Shown here piece after piece: positions 18,059-25,929 of a DNA stretch of 64,000 bases. The stretch is from Actinomadura coerulea (lineage in GTDB: Bacteria; Actinomycetota; Actinomycetes; Streptosporangiales; Streptosporangiaceae). The translations under genes were made by a program, and so were the position numbers. Location of the stretch: assembly GCF_014208105.1 (NCBI RefSeq), contig NZ_JACHMQ010000001.1:2976001-3040000 (forward strand), read 5' to 3'. Within the stretch, counting starts at the first letter, position 1. Each line of letters opens with the position of its first letter. The notes below the pieces were generated by a model. It ran no database searches and was not told the origin of the DNA. It saw only the letters and a list, made by a program, of their open reading frames with translations.

Positions 18059-19057
18059 ATGTCCACCGCACGCCACTCGCAGGAGCCCGCAAGCGCAAGC
18101 GCGTCGATCGCGGGCCATCCCGGCCGCTACCGGGCGGCCGGGCGAAAACGGAGCATGCTCCGAACGGCCGTCACGGCCACCGTGACCGGGCTCGCGCTGA
18201 CGGTCCCGCTGGGTTCCACGGCCTTCGCCGCGCTGAACCCGACGGTGCTGAGGAGCCTGCACCTCGACGCGGCCACCCTGGAGAAGGTCCAGGCGTACGA
18301 CAGGTACCGGACGCGGGAGACCCTCCAGCGCAAGCGCGCCAAGAAGGCGCTGCGGTTCGCCCGCAAGCAGCTCGGCAAGCCCTACCGGTGGGGCGGGGAC
18401 GGGCCGGGCGGCTACGACTGCTCCGGTCTCATGATGGCCGCGTGGCGGCGGGCGGGCGTCAAGATCCCCCGCGTCACCTACTCCCAGTACCGCCAGGTGG
18501 ACCGGAAGGTCGCGATGCGGAGCCTCAAGCCCGGGGACCTCATCTTCTTCCACGGCCGCAGCCACGTCGGCATGTACGTGGGGCACGGCCGGTTCCTGCA
18601 CGCGCCCAATTCGGGGGCCAGGATCCGCGTCGACAGGTTCGGCGCGGCGCGCAAGAGGCAGTTCGCGGGCGCGGTGCGGCCCGGGGCGCCCGCCTACCGC
18701 GAGTGGTCGCCGTCCGTGCGGGAGCTCGTCGAGAAGATCGACCGGATGAGCGCCGAGAAGCGGGCCGACCAGCCCCCTGATAGCGAGCGGACCCCCCAGA
18801 TTCCGCCATCACGTAGCACATCAAACCAGAAATCCGACAATCCCCCAATTACCACCCCCGGACACATCCCGGCGGGAAAGGCCGCACCACCCGGCGGCCA
18901 TTCCGCGAGGCCGGACGATTCCGCGGCACAGGCTCCGCGAAGCGACAGACCGTCGGACGAGTCAAAGCCTGAGCCCCGGCCGAGAGCCGTGGCGCACCCC
19001 AGATCCTTCTGGAACGGCCCCGGCCTCGAGCCGTGGGCGAAGTACGTCGCTCCCTAG
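18059..19057 (+). CDS. Secreted NlpC/P60 cell-wall endopeptidase
   Basis: Peptidoglycan hydrolase of the NlpC/P60 (papain-like) class, expected to cut the stem peptide outside the cell. 332 residues: an N-terminal signal (TAVTATVTGLALTVPLGSTAFA, cleavage likely near residue 57), a helical linker, then the domain at about 95-215 with RFARKQLGKPYRWGGDGPGGYDCSGL (catalytic cysteine), GDLIFFHGRSHVGMYVGHG (catalytic histidine) and FLHAPNSG. About 110 C-terminal residues are Pro/Ser-rich and disordered, ending FWNGPGLEPWAKYVAP. That tail region (about 18770-18960) is less GC-rich than the rest of the gene. No SH3 or LysM wall-binding domain is visible. Confidence 0.9.
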   Translation: MSTARHSQEPASASASIAGHPGRYRAAGRKRSMLRTAVTATVTGLALTVPLGSTAFAALNPTVLRSLHLDAATLEKVQAYDRYRTRETLQRKRAKKALRFARKQLGKPYRWGGDGPGGYDCSGLMMAAWRRAGVKIPRVTYSQYRQVDRKVAMRSLKPGDLIFFHGRSHVGMYVGHGRFLHAPNSGARIRVDRFGAARKRQFAGAVRPGAPAYREWSPSVRELVEKIDRMSAEKRADQPPDSERTPQIPPSRSTSNQKSDNPPITTPGHIPAGKAAPPGGHSARPDDSAAQAPRSDRPSDESKPEPRPRAVAHPRSFWNGPGLEPWAKYVAP

Positions 19058-19157
19058 CCCCTTTCCGCCCGCCCCGGCGCCGTGCGCGCGGCGCGCGGCG
19101 CCGGGGGGCGCGTCGCACTTGACCTGGAGGGGACTCCAGCTGCTTGGCTGGATCACC

Positions 19158-20153
19158 ATGGAGTACACCCAGCTCGGCCGTACCGGCCTGAAGGTCAGCC
19201 GCCTGGTGCTCGGCACGATGAACTTCGGCCCGTTCACCGAGGAGCCCGACGCACACGCGATCATGGACGCGGCGCTCGACGCGGGGATCAACTTCTTCGA
19301 CACCGCGAACGCCTACGGGTGGGGCGCGAACAAGGGCCGCACCGAGGAGATCATCGGCTCCTGGTTCGCCCAGGGCGGCGGGCGGCGCGAGAAGACCGTC
19401 CTCGCGACGAAGGTCTACGCCGACATGGCGGCGCCGGACGAGCCCTGGCCGAACCGGGGCGGGCTGTCCGCGCTGCACATCCGCCAGGCCGCCGAGGCGT
19501 CGCTGAGGCGGCTCGGGACCGACCACATCGACCTGTACCAGTTCCACCACATCGACCGGTCGACGCCGTGGGAGGAGATCTGGCAGGCGATCGACGTCCT
19601 GGTCCAGCAGGGCAAGGTGCTGTACGCCGGGTCGTCCAACTTCCCCGGCTGGGGCATCGCGCAGGCCAACGAGGCCGCCGCCCGCCGCGGCTCGCTCGGC
19701 CTGGTCAGCGAGCAGTGCCTGTACAACCTGGTCGAGCGGCGCGCCGAGATGGAGGTCGTCCCGGCCGCGCGGGCCTACGGGCTCGGCGTGATCCCGTGGT
19801 CGCCGCTGCACGGCGGGGTGCTCGGCGGCGTCCTGCGCAAGGAGCGCGACGGGGACGGCTCCCGGTCCCGGTCGGGCCGCGCCGCGGAGATGCTGAACGA
19901 CCCGGTGGAGCGGGCGCGCGTCCAGGCCTACGAGGACCTGTGCGGCGAGCACGGCCTGGACCCGGGCGACGTCGGCCTCGCCTGGCTCCTCACCCGCCCC
20001 GGCGTGACCGGGCCGATCGTCGGCCCGCGCGTCCGCGGGCAGCTCGACTCCGCCGTCCGCGCCGCCGCGCTGGAGCTGCCGGAGGAGTTCCTGGCCGCCC
20101 TGGACGAGATCTTCCCCGGCCCGGGCCCCGCGCCGGAGGCGTTCGCCTGGTGA
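19158..20153 (+). CDS. Aldo/keto reductase
   Basis: NADPH-dependent oxidoreductase of the AKR superfamily (331 residues, YhdN/Tas-like). Tetrad: Asp and Tyr in FFDTANAYGWG, Lys in LATKVY, His in YQFHHID. Cofactor-binding C-terminal block: LAWLLTRPGVTGPIVGPRVRGQLD. It begins at MEYTQLGRTGLKVS, the usual N-terminus; a 13-residue longer start (19119) is less likely. Single gene between the NlpC/P60 gene and the second DUF574 methyltransferase. Substrate unknown. Confidence 0.92.
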   Translation: MEYTQLGRTGLKVSRLVLGTMNFGPFTEEPDAHAIMDAALDAGINFFDTANAYGWGANKGRTEEIIGSWFAQGGGRREKTVLATKVYADMAAPDEPWPNRGGLSALHIRQAAEASLRRLGTDHIDLYQFHHIDRSTPWEEIWQAIDVLVQQGKVLYAGSSNFPGWGIAQANEAAARRGSLGLVSEQCLYNLVERRAEMEVVPAARAYGLGVIPWSPLHGGVLGGVLRKERDGDGSRSRSGRAAEMLNDPVERARVQAYEDLCGEHGLDPGDVGLAWLLTRPGVTGPIVGPRVRGQLDSAVRAAALELPEEFLAALDEIFPGPGPAPEAFAW

Positions 20154-20207
20154 CCCGCGGCCGCGGGCCGGGGCGCCGAGGGCGCCCCGCCCCGCGCCGC
20201 GGCGGGG

Positions 20208-20213
20208 TAGCGT
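20208..20213 (+). promoter_or_regulatory. Leaderless-type -10 element before the DUF574 gene
   Basis: TAGCGT lies 7 bases before the GTG at 20221, with no Shine-Dalgarno sequence in between. Identical hexamer and spacing to the element at 1893. Confidence 0.5.
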
Positions 20214-20220
20214 TCCCCCT

Positions 20221-21072
20221 GTGAACGATCAAGACAGGCCGTCCCTGGCGGACATCCCCCACGACGTCCCGACGTCCGCCCGCGCCTACGGCTGGCTGCT
20301 CGGCGGCAAGGACAACTACGAGGTCGACCGGCAGTTCATCCGGGCGCAGCTGGAGCACCACCCCGCCGGGCTCGACATCACCCGGCAGAACCGCCTGTTC
20401 CTGTACCGCGCCGTCCGGTACCTGGCCGCCGAGGCGGGGATCCGCCAGTTCATCGACATGGGCTGCGGTCTGCCGACCGACGCGAACGTGCACCAGGTCG
20501 CCCGCGACTTCGTGCCGGACGCGCGCGTCGTCTACGTGGACATCGACCCGATCGTCCTCGCGCACGGCAGGGCGCTGCTGGCCGGCGACTCCTCGACCAC
20601 GGTCATCCAGGGCGACATGCGCGACCAGGACACCATCCTGGAGGACCCCGAGGTCAAGCGGCTGATCGACTTCGACGAGCCGGTCGCGACCCTGTTCCTG
20701 TCGGTCGGCCACCACCTGCCCGACGCCGACGACCCCCGCCGCGTGCTGAACACGATCATGGACCGGGCGGCGCCGGGCAGCCACCTGACCTTCTCCCAGG
20801 TCGCCTGCGACGACCCGGTGCGCAGCGCCGAGATGACCGCGCAGGTCACCGGGGCGGGCATCCCGTGGCAGACGCGGACGCCCGCCGAGATCGACGCGCT
20901 GCTGTCGGACTTCGACCCCGTCGAGCCGGGCCTGCGCAACCTGGTCGACTGGCGCCCGCTGGACGTGCAGCCGCCGCTCGCCCCCGTCCCGCCCGAGCTG
21001 GAGCGCTACGAGGGCGCCTCCAGGCTGGACCGCGGCATCTACGAGTACGGCGGGGTGCTGCGCAAGCGCTAG
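20221..21072 (+). CDS. S-adenosyl methyltransferase, DUF574 type (copy 2)
   Basis: 283 residues, same family as the gene at 9840-10640. It has VPTSARAYGWLLGGKDNYEVDR, the AdoMet loop QFIDMGCGLPT, the acidic VVYVDIDPIV, and TLFLSVGHHLPDADDPRR. The C-terminal part has a DWRP element and ends YEYGGVLRKR, typical of the family. Substrate unknown. It is followed directly by a strong intrinsic terminator, so it is probably monocistronic. Confidence 0.88.
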   Translation: MNDQDRPSLADIPHDVPTSARAYGWLLGGKDNYEVDRQFIRAQLEHHPAGLDITRQNRLFLYRAVRYLAAEAGIRQFIDMGCGLPTDANVHQVARDFVPDARVVYVDIDPIVLAHGRALLAGDSSTTVIQGDMRDQDTILEDPEVKRLIDFDEPVATLFLSVGHHLPDADDPRRVLNTIMDRAAPGSHLTFSQVACDDPVRSAEMTAQVTGAGIPWQTRTPAEIDALLSDFDPVEPGLRNLVDWRPLDVQPPLAPVPPELERYEGASRLDRGIYEYGGVLRKR

Positions 21073-21085
21073 AACGACCGCCTCG

Positions 21086-21120
21086 AAGGCCGCCGTCCCG
21101 GGACCGGGACGGCGGCCTTT
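21086..21120 (+). terminator. Intrinsic terminator after the DUF574 gene
   Basis: A perfect 15-bp stem (AAGGCCGCCGTCCCG and its complement) with a 4-base loop ending in TTT. It separates the methyltransferase from the zinc operon. Confidence 0.8.
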
Positions 21121-21188
21121 CGCGTGCCAGGCGTTGCCGAGGCGGCAACAGGACGGGACCAAGGGGACGAGCCATGCTAAGTTGCCAC

Positions 21189-21203
21189 TGAAAATCGTTT
21201 TCA
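21189..21203 (+). promoter_or_regulatory. Zur box of the zinc importer operon
   Basis: TGAAAATCGTTTTCA matches the actinobacterial Zur consensus (TGAAAATGATTTTCA) at 13 of 15 positions. It lies 16 bases before the start codon of the binding protein, so zinc-bound Zur should repress the operon. Confidence 0.8.
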
Positions 21204-21218
21204 TTTTCAGGAGCTTCC

Positions 21219-22130
21219 ATGATGTCTGCTCAGCGCGCCCGCGCCCTCGGGGCGGGCGCCGCCCTCACCCTCACCTCGCTCGGCGCCGCCGCCTGCGGTT
21301 CGTCCCCCGGCGCCGGGGCCGCGGAGACGGTCTCGGTCGTGGCCTCGACCAACGTGTACGGGGACATCGCGCGGCAGATCGGCGGCGACAGGGTGAAGGT
21401 GACCTCGTTCATCAGCGACCCCGCGCAGGACCCGCACTCCTTCGAGGCGGGGACGCGCACCAGGCTCGCGATGTCCAAGGCCGGTGTGGTCATCGAGAAC
21501 GGCGGCGGCTACGACGACTTCATGGACACGCTGCTGAAGGGCTCCGGGTCGAAGGCCCGGGTGCTCAACGCCGTCCAGATCTCCGGGAAGACCGCCCCGG
21601 CGGGCGAGGAACTGAACGAGCACGTCTGGTACGACCTCCCCTCCGTCGCGCGGCTGGCCGACCGGATCTCCGCCGCGCTCGCCGAGGCCAGCCCCGAGGA
21701 CGCGCGGACGTTCTCCGCGAACGCCGCCTCCTTCAAGGCGAGGCTGAAGACGCTGGAGGGGAGGGTGGCGGCGGTCAAGGCCGCGCACTCGGGCGAAGGC
21801 GTGGCGGTCACCGAGCCCGTCCCGGGCCACCTGCTGGCGGCGGCCGGGCTGGTCGACCGGACGCCGGAGGAGTTCGCCGAGGCGGTCGAGGAGGGGGACG
21901 ACGTCCCGCCGCGGGCGCTGCGCGACACCCTGGCGCTGCTCACCGGCCGGAAGGTGCGGGCGCTCGTCGTGAACGTGCAGACGAGCGGCCCGCAGACCGG
22001 CAGGGTCCGCGAGGCGGCCGGCGAGGCGGACGTCCCGGTGGTGCCGGTCGCCGAGACCCTCCCGGCCGGCCGGGACTACGTCGCCTGGATGGACGGCACC
22101 ATCGCCGCGCTCCAGAAGGCGCTCTCGTGA
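21219..22130 (+). CDS. Zinc ABC transporter, solute-binding lipoprotein (ZnuA-like)
   Basis: Cluster A-I metal-binding protein, 303 residues. The signal TSLGAAACGSS contains a lipobox cysteine. Metal-site regions are visible: DPHSFE (first histidine), EHVWYDLP (second), EPVPGHLL where many ZnuA proteins have the third histidine, and a C-terminal YVAWMDGTIAALQ. There is no long His/Asp-rich loop. AGGAG precedes the ATG at 21219 (ATG 21222 is equally possible). First gene of a three-gene, overlap-coupled operon under the Zur box, so zinc is the likely substrate. Confidence 0.92.
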   Translation: MMSAQRARALGAGAALTLTSLGAAACGSSPGAGAAETVSVVASTNVYGDIARQIGGDRVKVTSFISDPAQDPHSFEAGTRTRLAMSKAGVVIENGGGYDDFMDTLLKGSGSKARVLNAVQISGKTAPAGEELNEHVWYDLPSVARLADRISAALAEASPEDARTFSANAASFKARLKTLEGRVAAVKAAHSGEGVAVTEPVPGHLLAAAGLVDRTPEEFAEAVEEGDDVPPRALRDTLALLTGRKVRALVVNVQTSGPQTGRVREAAGEADVPVVPVAETLPAGRDYVAWMDGTIAALQKALS

Positions 22131-22795
22131 TCGCCTTGCGCGGCGCGACCCTGGCCTACGGCGAGCGGACCCTGTGGCGCGGGCTGGACCTCGACGTGCG
22201 GCCCGGCGAGTTCCTCGCCGTCGTCGGCTCCAACGGGTCGGGGAAGACCAGCCTGCTCAGGGTGCTGCTCGGGCTCCAGCGGCTGTCGTCCGGAACGGTC
22301 TCGGTGGACGGGCGCCGCCCCCGGCGGGGCAGCGACGCCGTCGGGTACGTCCCGCAGCACCGGGCCGTCCCGCCGCACACCCCGCTGCGCTCCCGCGACC
22401 TCGTGCGGCTCGGCATCGACGGCCACCGCTGGGGCCCCTGGCGGCCGCGCCGGGACGCGCGCCGCCGCGTCGACGCCGCCCTCGCCGACGTGGGCGCCGC
22501 CGCGTTCGCCGACGTCCCGCTCGAACTGCTGTCGGGCGGCGAGCTCCAGCGGGTGCGCATCGCGCAGGCGCTGGCCACCGGCCCGCGCGTCCTGCTGTGC
22601 GACGAGCCGCTGGCCTCACTGGACGCCGAGCACCAGCGCGTCGTCGCCGGGCTGGTCGACCGGCGCTGCCGCGACCACGGCACGACCGTCGTGTTCGTCA
22701 CGCACGAGATCGACCCGATCCTCCCGTTCGCCGACCGGTTCCTCGACATGGGCACCGCCCACGGGGCCCCGGCCTCCCTCCGGGAGACGGCATGA
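22127..22795 (+). CDS. Zinc ABC transporter, ATP-binding protein (ZnuC-like)
   Basis: 222-residue ATPase: Walker A GSNGSGKTS near residue 34, the Mn/Zn-type VGYVPQHRAVPPHTPLRSRDLVRLG segment, signature LSGGELQRVRIA, Walker B VLLCDEPLASLD, and H-loop FVTHEID. The GTG start overlaps the upstream stop (GTGA) and its own stop overlaps the permease ATG (ATGA), so all three subunits are translationally coupled. Confidence 0.93.
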   Translation: MIALRGATLAYGERTLWRGLDLDVRPGEFLAVVGSNGSGKTSLLRVLLGLQRLSSGTVSVDGRRPRRGSDAVGYVPQHRAVPPHTPLRSRDLVRLGIDGHRWGPWRPRRDARRRVDAALADVGAAAFADVPLELLSGGELQRVRIAQALATGPRVLLCDEPLASLDAEHQRVVAGLVDRRCRDHGTTVVFVTHEIDPILPFADRFLDMGTAHGAPASLRETA

Positions 22796-23679
22796 GCTGG
22801 CAGGAGGCGTGGCACGAGATCTTCAACTTCCGGGACTACGGGGCGCTGCTCGGGCTGGTGCGCAACTCGCTCGTCGCGGGGGCCGTGCTCGGGCTGGTCG
22901 GCGGGCTCGCCGGGACGTTCGTCGTCATGCGCGACCTGGCGTTCGCCGTGCACGGGATCAGCGAGCTGTCGTTCGCCGGCGCGGCCGCCGCCCTGCTGGC
23001 CGGGGCGAGCGTGGCGGGCGGTTCGATCGCGGGGGCCCTGGTGGCCGCCGGGCTGATCGGGGTGCTCGGCGCGAAGGCGCGCGACCGCGGCTCGGCCATC
23101 GGGGTGCTGATGCCGTTCGGACTCGGGCTGGGCGTGCTGTTCCTGTCGCTCTACCAGGGCCGGTCGGCCAACAAGTTCGGGATCCTCACCGGGCAGATCG
23201 TGGCGATCGACACGCCGCGGCTGTCGTGGCTGCTCGCGACGTCGGCGGTGGTGCTGGCGTGCCTCGCGGTCATGTGGCGCCCGCTGGCCTTCGCGAGCCT
23301 GGACCCGGACGTGGCGGCGGCGCGGGGCGTGCCGGTGCGGGCGCTGTCGCCGGCCTTCCTGCTGGTGCTCGGCCTGGCGGTGGCCGTGTCCGTGCAGGTC
23401 GTGGGCGCGCTGCTGGTGCTCGCGCTGCTGTGCACGCCGGCCGCGGCGGCGGTGCGGGTCACCGCGTCGCCCGTGCTGGCACCGGTGCTGAGCGCGGCGC
23501 TCGCGACGGTGTCGGTGCTCGGCGGGATCCTGCTGTCGATCGGGTCCAGCATCCCGATCAGCCCGTACGTCACCACGGTCTCGTTCCTGCTGTACGGGGT
23601 GTGCCGCGCGGTGGGAGCCGTCCGGGCCCGGCGGGGATGGACGGCGCGGGGAACGCGTCCCGGCACCGTCCCCACATGA
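22792..23679 (+). CDS. Zinc ABC transporter permease (ZnuB-like)
   Basis: 295-residue ABC-3 family membrane protein with about eight hydrophobic segments. FVVMRDLAFAVHGISELSFAGAAAALLAG is the family signature after the first helices, followed by GVLMPFGLGLGVLFLSL and VQVVGALLVLALLCTPAAAA. The N-terminus WHEIFNFRDYGALLGLVRNSLVAGA is typical. The C-terminal tail is basic and cytoplasmic. A GC-rich stem-loop follows the gene. Confidence 0.93.
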   Translation: MSWQEAWHEIFNFRDYGALLGLVRNSLVAGAVLGLVGGLAGTFVVMRDLAFAVHGISELSFAGAAAALLAGASVAGGSIAGALVAAGLIGVLGAKARDRGSAIGVLMPFGLGLGVLFLSLYQGRSANKFGILTGQIVAIDTPRLSWLLATSAVVLACLAVMWRPLAFASLDPDVAAARGVPVRALSPAFLLVLGLAVAVSVQVVGALLVLALLCTPAAAAVRVTASPVLAPVLSAALATVSVLGGILLSIGSSIPISPYVTTVSFLLYGVCRAVGAVRARRGWTARGTRPGTVPT

Positions 23680-23685
23680 TCTTTT

Positions 23686-23720
23686 GGCGCCCGCCCGGGA
23701 TTGCGGGCCGGGCGGGCGCC
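23686..23720 (+). terminator. GC-rich stem-loop after the zinc operon
   Basis: A perfect 13-bp stem (GGCGCCCGCCCGG and complement) with a 9-base loop, 6 bases after the permease stop. It has no U-run on the plus strand, so it is a weak or L-shaped terminator candidate. Confidence 0.5.
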
Positions 23721-23866
23721 GCACCGCGCCCCGCGTTCCCGACATGTCCGATCCCAGATCGCCAGGTCGTTGCGATTCGCTTACCCGGCCGTGGGCATCG
23801 CCGCAGGCCGCACGGGAATCGAATCATCTGGACTCTTGCGGCGAACAGGGCGATTGGGAGGGCGCG

Positions 23867-24925
23867 ATGTGGGATTTCGCGGGCCGGGACACCGCTATCG
23901 ACCTGGGAAGCGCGACCGTGCGGATGCATGTGAAGGGACGCGGCGTCGTCTGCCGCGAACCGTCACTGCTCGCACGCTCCCGCGACACCGGGCGCATACT
24001 CGCCCTCGGCGTCCCCGCGCGGGAGATGGCCGGACGCAATCCCGACGTCACGCTCGTGCGACCCATCCGCGAAGGCGCGCCGACCGAGACCGACGAGGCC
24101 GAGTACCTGATGCGGCACCTCGTGCGCCGCCACCACAGGCGCCACTACACCGCGCGCCCCCGCCTGGTCGTCACGGTCCCGAGCGGCCTGACCTCCGTCC
24201 ACTACCGGGCGCTCCAGTTCTCCGCCTACCAGGCGGGCGCGCGCCGCCTCACGCTCGTGCCGACGCCCATCGCCGCCGCCATCGGCATGGGCATGACCTC
24301 CTGCGGGCGGCCCGACATCACGGTGGTCGCCGACATCGGCGCCGACGTCACCGACGTGGGCGTCATCGCGTTCGGCGGCCTCGTCACCTCGCACACCGCG
24401 CACATCGGCGGGTCGGCGCTGGACCGCGCCATCGCCGCGCTCGTCCGCCAGGAGCACGGCATCGCGCTGTCGCTCGCGGGCGCGGAGGCGGCCAAGCTGG
24501 AGGTCGGCGCGGTGCCGCCGCTCGGCCGCCGCCCGGTGCGGCAGACCGTGGTGCACGGGCGCGACATCGCGACGGGCATGCCGCGCGGCATCGTCCTCAC
24601 CACCGCGGACGTCGCCCGCGCGATCTCCGCCCCGGTGGCGCGGATCGTGGACGCGATCGGCGCCGCGCTCGCCGGCTGCTCCCCCGAGATCTCCGGCGAC
24701 CTGCTCGGCGTCGGCATCACGCTCACCGGCGGCTGCGCCCGGCTGCCCGGCCTGGAGCGGCTCGTCCGGGACCGCACGGGGCTGGGCGCGCGGGTCGGCG
24801 ACGACACCGGCGACGCGGCCGTGCTCGGCGCCGGGGAGGTGCTGCGGTCCGCCGGGACGCGGGAACCGTCCGCCCGCGAGGGCTCACCGCGCCCGTACCT
24901 GCTGACGACACTGGCGGAGTACTGA
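23867..24925 (+). CDS. MreB-like actin-fold protein, diverged
   Basis: 352 residues with the actin/Hsp70 ATPase fold in MreB order: phosphate-1 AIDLGSATVRMHVKGRGVV, RPIREGAPTETDEAEYLMRHLVRR, VVTVPSGLTSVHYRALQFSAYQAGAR, phosphate-2 VVADIGADVTDVGVIAFGG, GGSALDRAI, and the adenosine motif ITLTGGCARLPGLERLV. Against MreB it is diverged at many positions (for example HHRRHYTARPRL in place of the usual PR-rich loop), and there are no mreC, mreD or pbp2 genes nearby. GGGAGG precedes the ATG. It is more likely an accessory MreB/Mbl-like protein of the kind that actinomycetes keep in addition to MreB than the main cytoskeletal one. Confidence 0.82.
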   Translation: MWDFAGRDTAIDLGSATVRMHVKGRGVVCREPSLLARSRDTGRILALGVPAREMAGRNPDVTLVRPIREGAPTETDEAEYLMRHLVRRHHRRHYTARPRLVVTVPSGLTSVHYRALQFSAYQAGARRLTLVPTPIAAAIGMGMTSCGRPDITVVADIGADVTDVGVIAFGGLVTSHTAHIGGSALDRAIAALVRQEHGIALSLAGAEAAKLEVGAVPPLGRRPVRQTVVHGRDIATGMPRGIVLTTADVARAISAPVARIVDAIGAALAGCSPEISGDLLGVGITLTGGCARLPGLERLVRDRTGLGARVGDDTGDAAVLGAGEVLRSAGTREPSAREGSPRPYLLTTLAEY

Positions 24926-24983
24926 CCGCCTTCGGCCGCGGGCGGCCGGCGGCCCGTCCGGTGCCGGTTACACTTCCACACCC

Positions 24984-25922
24984 ATGAGCGACGCACCCGA
25001 CCGCGAGGGACCGGGAAGCCCGCGGCTGCAGGAGGTCTCCGACGGGATCTTCGCCTACCTCCAGCCCGACGGCACCTGGTGGATCAACAACACCGGCTTC
25101 CTCGCGGGCGCGCGGGGGGTGACGAGCGTCGACTCCTGCTCGACCGAGCGCCGCACCCGCGCGTACCTGGAGGCGATCCGGTCGGTCACGGACCGTCCCG
25201 TCCGGACGCTGGTCAACACCCACCACCACGGCGACCACACCTTCGGCAACTACCTGTTCCCCGGGGCGACCGTCGTCGGCCACGAGGGCACGCGGGAGGG
25301 CGCGCTCAGCTGGGGCATGCCGTTCGACGAGCCGTTCTGGACGAAGGTCGACTGGGGCGGCGTCGAGATCGAGCCGCCGTTCCTCACCTACGCCGACGGC
25401 GTGACGCTGTGGGTGGACGACCTGCGCTGCGAGGTCCGGCACGTCGGGACGCCCGCGCACACCACCAACGACTCCATCGTCTGGATCCCCGAACGGCGGG
25501 TGCTGTTCTGCGGCGACCTGCTGTTCAACGGCGGCACCCCGTTCCTGATGCAGGGCTCGGTCGCGGGCGCGATCAGGGTGCTGGAGGAGGTCGTCGCGCC
25601 GCTCGGCGCGGAGACGATCGTCCCCGGGCACGGGCCCGTCGCCGGTCCCGAGCTCATCGACCGGGTGATCGGCTACGCGCGGTTCGTCCAGGCGACCGCG
25701 GCCGAGGCCCGGCGGGCCGGGCTGGCGCCCCTGGAGGCCGCCCGCGAGGCCGACCTCGGCCCGTACGCGGAGCTGACCGACCCCGAGCGCCTCGCCGGCA
25801 ACCTGCACCGCGCCTACGCCGAGTTGGACGGGCAGCCGCCCGGCGCGCCGATCGACCTGGTCGCCGCCCTCGGCGACATGGTCGCCCTCAACGGGGGCCG
25901 CCCGCTCACCTGCCGCGCGTAG
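24984..25922 (+). CDS. Metallo-beta-lactamase-fold hydrolase
   Basis: 312 residues. The zinc-site motif HHHGDH is in TLVNTHHHGDHTFGNY, further ligands are the His in VGTPAHTTNDSIVW and the Asp in VLFCGDLLFN, and the last is IVPGHGPV. The start SDGIFAYLQPDGTWWINNTGFLAG resembles the hydrolase group related to cyclase/quinoprotein-type (SoxH-like) members. The substrate is not predictable. TACACT lies 9 bases before the ATG and no SD is visible, so it may be leaderless. Converges on the SWIM gene with a 7-base gap. Confidence 0.88.
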   Translation: MSDAPDREGPGSPRLQEVSDGIFAYLQPDGTWWINNTGFLAGARGVTSVDSCSTERRTRAYLEAIRSVTDRPVRTLVNTHHHGDHTFGNYLFPGATVVGHEGTREGALSWGMPFDEPFWTKVDWGGVEIEPPFLTYADGVTLWVDDLRCEVRHVGTPAHTTNDSIVWIPERRVLFCGDLLFNGGTPFLMQGSVAGAIRVLEEVVAPLGAETIVPGHGPVAGPELIDRVIGYARFVQATAAEARRAGLAPLEAAREADLGPYAELTDPERLAGNLHRAYAELDGQPPGAPIDLVAALGDMVALNGGRPLTCRA

Positions 25923-25929
25923 CGGCGCG

